Below, piece by piece: positions 8,459 to 13,102 of a stretch of 13,102 nucleotides of DNA. The stretch's first letter is position 1; each line of letters begins with the position of its first letter. Source of the DNA: Pseudomonadota bacterium (lineage in GTDB: Bacteria > Pseudomonadota > Gammaproteobacteria > Burkholderiales > Burkholderiaceae_B); assembly GCA_023432075.1 (NCBI GenBank), contig JAEYVD010000370.1, forward strand, positions 1-13,102, written 5' to 3'. The notes under the pieces were generated by a model. The model saw only the letters and a program-made list of their open reading frames with translations. It had not been told where the DNA came from and ran no database searches. The position numbers were made by a program, and so were the translations under genes.

Positions 8459-8464
8459 ATTCTA
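8459..8464 (-). promoter_or_regulatory. Possible -10 element for the TPR-glycosyltransferase gene
   Basis: The - strand reads TAGAAT (five of six matches to TATAAT), about 54 bases upstream of the ATG at 8405. The -35 position falls inside the end of the sensor-kinase gene and matches poorly (TAGATG with an 18-base spacer). It would allow expression independent of the two-component operon. Confidence 0.3.
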
Positions 8465-8485
8465 GTGCCTTCGCGCGCTTGCCAT

Positions 8486-9844
8486 CTACGCGCCGCGCCG
8501 TATCGTCACCCGCAAGCCCGGGCCGAAGTCGCTATTAGCATCGCGCAGGGCAAAGGCAATGCGCATGCCGTGCGCATGGGCGATGCGGCGGGCGATGGAG
8601 ACGCCCAGGCCGCTGCCGGCTTCCTCGTTGCCGGCGGCGCGCAGAAACCGGTCGCCCAGCCGCGGCAGCACCTCGGGCGCGACGCCCGGGCCCTGGTCGT
8701 CGACCGAAATCTGCGAGGGCGAGAAGGCCAGACGCACCCGGCCATGGCGCGGGCCGTACCGGATGGCGTTGTCAAGGATGTTCTTCAGCATGATGACAAG
8801 CGCGTCGGCATCGCCCGCCATCGGCAGCGGCAGGACGCCCGGCTCGGGCCATTCCACCGCGATGTCCACGTCCCGCCGGTTGGCGATCCAGAGGCAGTCG
8901 CTGACCGCCTGCTCGGCCACGGTGCGCCAGTCAACGGAGCCGCCGAAGTCCGTGTGATTGGCATTGTCCAATCGCGCCATCGTCAGCAACTGCGAGACCA
9001 GCCGGTCCAGCCGCTCCATTCCGCGCGTCACGCTGGATTGCGCCTCGCGCAGCGCGTCCGGGTCTCGCGTGCGTTGCATTACGTCCCACTGCGCCCGCAC
9101 TGCGGCCAGCGGCGTGCGCAGCTCGTGCGCGGCATCCGCGGTCAGCCGGCGCTCTTGCTCGATCAGCGTGCCAACCCGCGCAAGCAAGCCGTTCATGGAA
9201 GACACCAGCGGGGTGAGTTCGCCCGGCACGCCGGACAGCGGCAAGGGCTTGGCGTCGTCCGGGCTGCGACGTTCCAGTTCGGACGATAGCCTGCGCACGG
9301 GGGACATCGCCTGGCGCACCGCGTAGATCAGCAGCCCGATCAACACCGGCAGGCCCAACAACCAGGGCAGGATCTGCCCCGCCACGTAGGCGATCACCAG
9401 GTCGTCGCGTTCTCCGATGCGCTGCCCCACGGCGACCCGCGTCTGGCCTGATGGATCGTCCAGGTAAAAGAGCCGCCAGGGTTCCCCGTTGACGATGCTT
9501 GCCGCAAACCCTTCGCGATCTTCATTGCGGGGAAACTGCAGGGCTTCGGGATCCAGCACCAGAGGGGCTTGCGCACCGCGCCATATGGCCACCGACAGGT
9601 CGCCAAGGCCGGCATCGCCTGCTGTGTCCGATGCGGGCAACTGCGCGCGCGCGGGCTGTGTCTGGGCGGAAGGCGGGATCAGCGCCGATATCGCGATCGT
9701 CTGTTGCGCCAGGCGCACCATGTCGGTGTCATAGAGCTCGTTGATCTCGTGGGTGGCGCGCCAGTACGTGCCCGCGATGGTGACGAGCCACGCGAATGGC
9801 GCCGCAAGCAGCACTGCAATGATCAGGCGGCGTTGCAATGTCAT
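8486..9844 (-). CDS. Sensor histidine kinase, QseC/TctE/PmrB-like
   Basis: This 452-residue membrane kinase is the partner of the response regulator encoded just upstream. TM1 is at ~7-27 and TM2 at ~157-177; between them is a ~125-residue periplasmic domain of 2CSK_N character (GEPWRLF at 120-126, VAVGQR after it) with an ExxE pair at E108/E111. A HAMP-like stretch follows (~178-232). The H-box is AAHELRTPL with phospho-acceptor His240, the N-box is LKNILDNAIRYG (N355, N359), the G1 box is DDQGPG (382-387) and the G2 box is GSGLG (410-414), so all catalytic boxes are intact. The start at 9844 is chosen because it overlaps the regulator stop as ATGA, has GGTGGAAG upstream, and begins right before TM1. 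The frame stays open upstream to 10087, but that part lies inside the regulator gene and shows no domain. Confidence 0.94.
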   Translation of the reverse strand: MTLQRRLIIAVLLAAPFAWLVTIAGTYWRATHEINELYDTDMVRLAQQTIAISALIPPSAQTQPARAQLPASDTAGDAGLGDLSVAIWRGAQAPLVLDPEALQFPRNEDREGFAASIVNGEPWRLFYLDDPSGQTRVAVGQRIGERDDLVIAYVAGQILPWLLGLPVLIGLLIYAVRQAMSPVRRLSSELERRSPDDAKPLPLSGVPGELTPLVSSMNGLLARVGTLIEQERRLTADAAHELRTPLAAVRAQWDVMQRTRDPDALREAQSSVTRGMERLDRLVSQLLTMARLDNANHTDFGGSVDWRTVAEQAVSDCLWIANRRDVDIAVEWPEPGVLPLPMAGDADALVIMLKNILDNAIRYGPRHGRVRLAFSPSQISVDDQGPGVAPEVLPRLGDRFLRAAGNEEAGSGLGVSIARRIAHAHGMRIAFALRDANSDFGPGLRVTIRRGA

Positions 9845-10512
9845 GAGTCGGCTTCCACCTGGCCCAGCGCGTAACCCGAACCCCGCACGGTGCGCACGAT
9901 CTTCGGATGGATCTTTTTGCGCAGATGATGCACGAACACCTCCAGCGCGTTGCTTTCGAGTTCGGCTTCCCAGTCGTAAAGCTTGTCGCGGATGAAGTCG
10001 CGCGTCAGCACGCGATTCGGATGCGTCAGGAACAGTTCCAGCAGCAGGGCTTCGCGCGTCGTAAGGTCCACCTTCTGGCCCTTCCAATGCACTTCGTGGA
10101 GAGCTGGGTGGTAGTCGAGATCGCCGTGATGCCAGACGGGCTCTGGCTTGCCGGCGACACGCCGCGTCACCGCGCGCAGGCGAGCCGCCAGTTCATCCAG
10201 GGTGATGGGCTTGATGAGGTAATCGTCCGCGCCGGCATCCAGGCCCGCAATGCGGCTGGAGACCGCCTCGCGCGCCGTCAGGATGACAACGGGCACGGTG
10301 CGCCCATCGCGGCGCCAGCGGTTGAGCAGCGACACACCGTCTTCGCCCGGCAGGCCAAGATCGAGGACCACGGCGTCGTAGTGCACGACGCTGATCGCCT
10401 GGTCGCCTTCCCGGCTGCTGGAGAACCAATCGACGGCGTAGCCCAGAAGCCGTAAGCCGGATTTAAGACCATCGCCAATGAGCGGGTCGTCTTCAATGAT
10501 GAGAATTCTCAT
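9841..10512 (-). CDS. OmpR-family response regulator, QseB/PmrA-like
   Basis: The 223-residue DNA-binding regulator has an N-terminal receiver (1-~115) with acidic residues E7/D8/D9, phospho-acceptor Asp51 (VVLDLGLPG), Thr79 (ILTAR) and Lys101 (LIKP). The C-terminal winged helix (~128-220) includes LTTREALLLELF, the recognition-helix area ESNALEVFVHHLRKKI and the wing RTVRGSGYAL. Length and all key residues are normal. It is first in a two-gene operon, its stop overlapping the kinase start. The ATG (10512-10510) is preceded by a GAGAAG-type ribosome site. A pair of TTAA half-sites with PmrA-box spacing lies upstream, which suggests autoregulation. QseB, PmrA and TctD are close relatives, so the name is left open. 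Confidence 0.95.
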   Translation of the reverse strand: MRILIIEDDPLIGDGLKSGLRLLGYAVDWFSSSREGDQAISVVHYDAVVLDLGLPGEDGVSLLNRWRRDGRTVPVVILTAREAVSSRIAGLDAGADDYLIKPITLDELAARLRAVTRRVAGKPEPVWHHGDLDYHPALHEVHWKGQKVDLTTREALLLELFLTHPNRVLTRDFIRDKLYDWEAELESNALEVFVHHLRKKIHPKIVRTVRGSGYALGQVEADS

Positions 10513-10532
10513 TTATCGTCTTCTCGCCGTGC

Positions 10533-10538
10533 AGTATT
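10533..10538 (-). promoter_or_regulatory. Possible -10 element for the two-component operon
   Basis: The - strand reads AATACT (four of six matches). With a 17-base spacer the -35 position would be 10556-10561, where no consensus hexamer exists but where the proximal TTAA half-site begins. A weak -35 overlapped by a regulator box is the known layout of activator-dependent PmrA promoters. This element is inferred. Confidence 0.3.
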
Positions 10539-10559
10539 GAGGTTAACACCGCGCGGGTG

Positions 10560-10576
10560 GTTAATTTCTCATTAAG
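10560..10576 (+). promoter_or_regulatory. PmrA/QseB-type box: two TTAA half-sites with a 5-base spacer
   Basis: The + strand reads GTTAAT-TTCTC-ATTAAG. The known PmrA box is HTTAAD-N5-HTTAAD; only the first base departs from it on this strand. The half-sites repeat every 11 bases, about one helical turn, as expected for a tandemly bound OmpR-family dimer. A third TTAA stands at 10543-10546, forming an imperfect inverted repeat (TTAACACC / GGTGGTTAA) with the second. The site lies in the 115-base region shared by the two-component operon (- strand) and the acyltransferase operon (+ strand), so either or both could be controlled. Confidence 0.55.
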
Positions 10577-10627
10577 GTTCCGTGCCTAAGCTGCGCTCCA
10601 TCGTATCGGGAAAATCAGTTCCTAAGC

Positions 10628-11266
10628 ATGGAATACCGCATGCCCCACAACAAATGTTTCGCCCCGTCCGCCTGGACGGCGATGGCCGCGCGGCCTCGGG
10701 ATGTGCCCGCAACGCTGCACATCCATCCCATCGAGGATCCGATGCGTGAGCGGATCGAATCCTACATCCACCAACGTTATCAACAGCGTTTTGGCGCCCG
10801 GCTGACCGAGTGGCTGCCCACGCTGGTCAGTGTGCAGCGAGACGGCGAGATCCTCGCGGCCGCGGGCTATCGCAGCGCCAGCGATCCGCTTTTTCTGGAG
10901 CGCTATCTGTCCGCGCCCATCGAGCAGTACGTGCGCGATCAAGGCGCGCCCGTCGCACGCAGCCTCATCGTTGAAGCCGGGCAGTTCGCCGCCGTGCGGC
11001 CGGGCGGCGGCAGATTGCTGGTGCCGCTTCTGGCCAGGCATCTGCATGCCGAGGGCTTTGACTGGGCGGTCAGCACGCTCACCATCGAATTGCACCATCT
11101 GTTCCAGCGGATGGGACTGGCGCATCAGCCGATCTCGGCAGCGACCTCGGATCATCTGAACGAAGCCGAGCGCAAGGACTGGGGCAATTACTACGCGCAT
11201 GCGCCGACGGTGTTCGCGGGGCGGCTCAACGCCATTCTTGGCCGCCTTCCGGAGATGGACGTATGA
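10628..11266 (+). CDS. T_hemolysin-family protein, probable GNAT/LuxI-fold acyltransferase
   Basis: The 212-residue protein resembles the family named after the Vibrio thermostable (delta) hemolysin. It has no signal peptide and no membrane segment, which argues against a classic secreted toxin. The layout resembles GNAT/acyl-homoserine-lactone-synthase folds: strand VSVQRDGEILAAAGYR (68-83), PLFLERYL (87-94), the central strand SLIVEAGQFAAVRPGGGRL (112-130), a helix (LLVPLLARHLHAEGF), strand WAVSTLTIELHHLFQRMGL (146-164), and a tail with DWGNYY (184-189). Motif likeness to this family is seen directly; the fold assignment is inference. Neighbours that activate and oxidise acyl groups support an acyl donor as substrate. 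The start could be 10628 or 10640 (Met5); neither has a strong ribosome site. Its stop overlaps the next start (ATGA). Confidence 0.85.
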   Translation: MEYRMPHNKCFAPSAWTAMAARPRDVPATLHIHPIEDPMRERIESYIHQRYQQRFGARLTEWLPTLVSVQRDGEILAAAGYRSASDPLFLERYLSAPIEQYVRDQGAPVARSLIVEAGQFAAVRPGGGRLLVPLLARHLHAEGFDWAVSTLTIELHHLFQRMGLAHQPISAATSDHLNEAERKDWGNYYAHAPTVFAGRLNAILGRLPEMDV

Positions 11267-12756
11267 ACGTATCCGATTTTTTTGCACTGTTGAAAGACCC
11301 CGCGCGTGCGCGCGCATTGGCGGTCCAGACGCCGGCCGAGGGGCCGGATTACGCCGCGCTCATCGCCCGTGTGGACAAGCTTGCCGAAAGCCTCGCGGCG
11401 CGGGGGGCGACGGTGGTGGCCTCGCTGATGGACAACGGTCTTGAGTGGATCGTGCTGGATCTGGCCTGCCTTCAAGCGGGCGTGGTGCACGTGCCCCTGC
11501 CGCTGTTCTTCACGCCGGGCCAGTGGCGCGAGACCCTGGATGCCGCAGGCGTGAACGCCGTCGTCGGACCGGCTTCATTGCAGCCCACGTTGCAGGCCTT
11601 CGGGTTCGAGATCGCCGCGCAATGGCAGGGCCACACGGCGCTGTTCCGGCGCGCTTTCGCCAAGGTGCCATTGCCCGCCGGCACGGCCAAGATCACCTTT
11701 ACGTCCGGATCGACCGGCAGTCCGAAAGGCGTGTGCCTGGGCGCGGCCCAGATGCTTGCGGTGGCGAGCGGTCTGGCGGCCGCCACGCAGCCGCTTGGCA
11801 TCGCGCGCCATTTCACGGCGCTGCCCCTGCCGGTCCTGCTGGAGAACATCGCCGGCGTCTACGCGCCGCTGATCGACGGCGCGGCCATTTGCGTCAACCC
11901 ATTGAAAGAGGTCGGGCTTCAGGGATCGTCGCGCTTCGATCCGGCCGTGTTTCACCAAGCCCTCGTGGCGGGCCGCGCGCAAAGCGTCATCGTGCTGCCG
12001 CAGATGCTGCGCGCTTACGTGGGCTGGCTGGGCGCCGCAGGCATCGCTGGCCCCAACACGCTGCGTCTTGTCGCGGTGGGCGGGGCGGCGGTGGGAGGCG
12101 ACCTGCTGGACAGCGCCCGCACGCTGGGGATACCGGCTTACGAAGGCTACGGGCTTTCGGAGGCGTGTTCGGTGCAGACCCTGAACCTGCCCGGCGCGGA
12201 CTGTCCCGGATCGGCGGGCCGCCCCTTGCCGCATGCGCGCGTGCGCGTCGCTGCCGACGGTGAACTCGAGGTGGCCGGCGCGCTGGCGCTGGGCTATCTG
12301 GGGCAGCCCGCGATGCCCTCGACATGGTTGCCGACAGGCGACCTGGGCCGCATCGACGATGCCGGATTCCTGCATATCCGCGGTCGAAAGAAGAATGTGC
12401 TGATTACCGGATACGGACGCAATGTGTCGCCCGAATGGGTCGAGCTGCGCCTGGCGAACCAGCCCGTCATCGCGCACTGCGTCGTGTTGGGCGAAGGCCA
12501 GGCAGCGCTGGGCGCCGTGATCTGGCCGCTGGGCGATCCCAGCGACAGCGCCATTCAAGCGTGCGTCGACCAGGTCAACCAGGGGCTGCCGGACTATGCC
12601 CGGATCGGATCCTGGATGCGTGCGCGGGCCGAGTTTTCTGCCACCAGCGGCCTGGCGACGGTGAATGGGCGTCCGCGCCGGCAGGCCGTCGCCGAATTGC
12701 ACGCCGATCTCTTTTCCGCGGGTTACCGCTCAACTATCGATGTAGACCCATCATGA
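11263..12756 (+). CDS. AMP-binding acyl-activating enzyme (acyl-CoA/ACP synthetase-like) with Lys-to-Arg at the A10 site
   Basis: The 497-residue ANL-superfamily enzyme would activate a carboxylic acid with ATP to acyl-AMP and pass it to CoA, a carrier or a partner. Visible cores: the P-loop TFTSGSTGSPKGV (145-157), A5 YEGYGLSE (293-300), A7 PTGDLGRID with D360, and the hinge GRKKNVLITGYGRNVSP (374-390). The C-terminal core normally has a catalytic Lys in a GK pattern; here TVNGRPRR places Arg470 in that position. It is slightly shorter than long-chain acyl-CoA synthetases (~540-560). The ATG overlaps the previous stop and has GGAG at 11251-11254. Substrate is unknown: no carrier domain is fused, and no separate carrier gene is visible in the window. 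Confidence 0.92.
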   Translation: MNVSDFFALLKDPARARALAVQTPAEGPDYAALIARVDKLAESLAARGATVVASLMDNGLEWIVLDLACLQAGVVHVPLPLFFTPGQWRETLDAAGVNAVVGPASLQPTLQAFGFEIAAQWQGHTALFRRAFAKVPLPAGTAKITFTSGSTGSPKGVCLGAAQMLAVASGLAAATQPLGIARHFTALPLPVLLENIAGVYAPLIDGAAICVNPLKEVGLQGSSRFDPAVFHQALVAGRAQSVIVLPQMLRAYVGWLGAAGIAGPNTLRLVAVGGAAVGGDLLDSARTLGIPAYEGYGLSEACSVQTLNLPGADCPGSAGRPLPHARVRVAADGELEVAGALALGYLGQPAMPSTWLPTGDLGRIDDAGFLHIRGRKKNVLITGYGRNVSPEWVELRLANQPVIAHCVVLGEGQAALGAVIWPLGDPSDSAIQACVDQVNQGLPDYARIGSWMRARAEFSATSGLATVNGRPRRQAVAELHADLFSAGYRSTIDVDPS

Positions 12757-13102
12757 CCTTTTTCGAACAGTTGCTTGAACAGACGCGCGAGGCCCGGGAG
12801 TCCCTGGTGGCCACGCCCATCATCCAGGATTGCCTGCGCGGCCAGGTTGCGCGGCCCGCCTATGCGGCGTTTCTGCGCGAGGCCTATCACCACGTCAGCC
12901 ACACCGTGCCGCTGATGCACGCGTGCCGCGCGCGCATGCCGGCACACCTGGCATGGATGCTGCCCGCGATCGATGAATACATCGAAGAGGAGACCGGCCA
13001 CGATGCCTGGATCCTCAATGACCTGCGTGCGCTGAGACACGATGCGGACGAGGTTCGCCGCGCCGGACCCGGGCCGGCCACTGAAATCATGGTGGCTTAC
13101 GC
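12753..13102 (+). CDS. Heme-oxygenase-like (TenA/UndA/HDO-type) diiron oxidase candidate, cut by right edge
   Basis: The ATG at 12753 overlaps the AMP-binding gene's stop (ATGA) and no ribosome site precedes it, so translation is probably coupled. The visible 116 residues begin MTFFEQLLEQ and are all-helical in character, with YHHVSHTVPLM (45-55) and EYIEEETGHDAWILNDL (75-91). The latter gives ExxH at E80/H83, matching the first metal-ligand pair of UndA-like heme-oxygenase-fold oxidases. Later ligands (a Glu and an Asp/His set in known members) lie beyond the window, so iron binding cannot be confirmed. Known relatives include TenA thiaminases without metal and HDO enzymes that cleave or desaturate fatty acids or amino acids. 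Position after an acyl-activating gene favours an acyl-type substrate. Confidence 0.85.
   Translation, partial: MTFFEQLLEQTREARESLVATPIIQDCLRGQVARPAYAAFLREAYHHVSHTVPLMHACRARMPAHLAWMLPAIDEYIEEETGHDAWILNDLRALRHDADEVRRAGPGPATEIMVAY

Noticed and set aside
9845..10087. 81-codon upstream extension of the sensor kinase frame
   Set aside because: It lies wholly within the response-regulator gene, has no domain, and the ATGA-coupled start just before the first membrane segment is far better.
10622..11317. 231-codon - strand frame opposite the T_hemolysin-family gene
   Set aside because: Arg/Gly-rich shadow of a conserved-family gene on the other strand; no domain seen.
11575..12702. 375-codon - strand frame opposite the AMP-binding gene
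   Set aside because: Shadow of a gene with all ANL core motifs; the antisense translation has no recognisable feature.

Overview
The window looks like chromosomal DNA from a GC-rich betaproteobacterium of the Alcaligenaceae (Bordetella/Achromobacter type). This is inferred from the GC-rich codon use, the pairing of large AT-type autotransporters with a TctE/QseC-type two-component system, and general protein character; no marker gene fixes the genus. No tRNA, rRNA, CRISPR array, IS element or phage gene was seen.

Left part (1-6416), surface proteins. A classical type V autotransporter enters from the left edge on the + strand and ends at 2666. Its visible passenger carries a tandem array with a QSIGGGGG core, followed by a C-terminal beta-barrel. 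Tail to tail with it, on the - strand, is a complete 1126-residue autotransporter (6172 to 2792) with a signal peptide, an NSGTI-type beta-helix passenger, a PATR-like repeat and a barrel. One perfect 10-bp hairpin with an A-run on one side and a T-run on the other (2741-2779) can terminate both genes. The second autotransporter has no ATG start; it appears to use TTG with a well-placed GGGAG.

Middle part (6417-10512), all on the - strand. A QseB/PmrA-like response regulator is translationally coupled (ATGA) to a QseC/TctE-like sensor kinase. After 80 bases comes a 662-residue protein with N-terminal TPRs and a C-terminal GT-B/GT9-like glycosyltransferase region. It lies upstream of the second autotransporter on the same strand, so a glycosyltransferase-adhesin partnership is possible.

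Right part (10628-13102), + strand. Divergent from the two-component system is a compact operon whose three genes overlap by ATGA. The first encodes a T_hemolysin-family protein, which looks more like a GNAT/LuxI-fold acyltransferase than a toxin. The second is an AMP-binding acyl-activating enzyme in which the usual C-terminal catalytic lysine is arginine. The third is a heme-oxygenase-like (TenA/UndA/HDO-type) protein cut by the right edge. The 115-base divergent intergenic region holds two TTAA half-sites in the PmrA-box arrangement (6 bases, 5-base spacer, 6 bases), so the regulator may control itself, this operon, or both. Together this reads as an uncharacterised, envelope-stress- or metal-regulated pathway that activates an acyl group, transfers it and oxidises it. 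It is the best candidate for a new system in the window; the proposed chemistry is inference.
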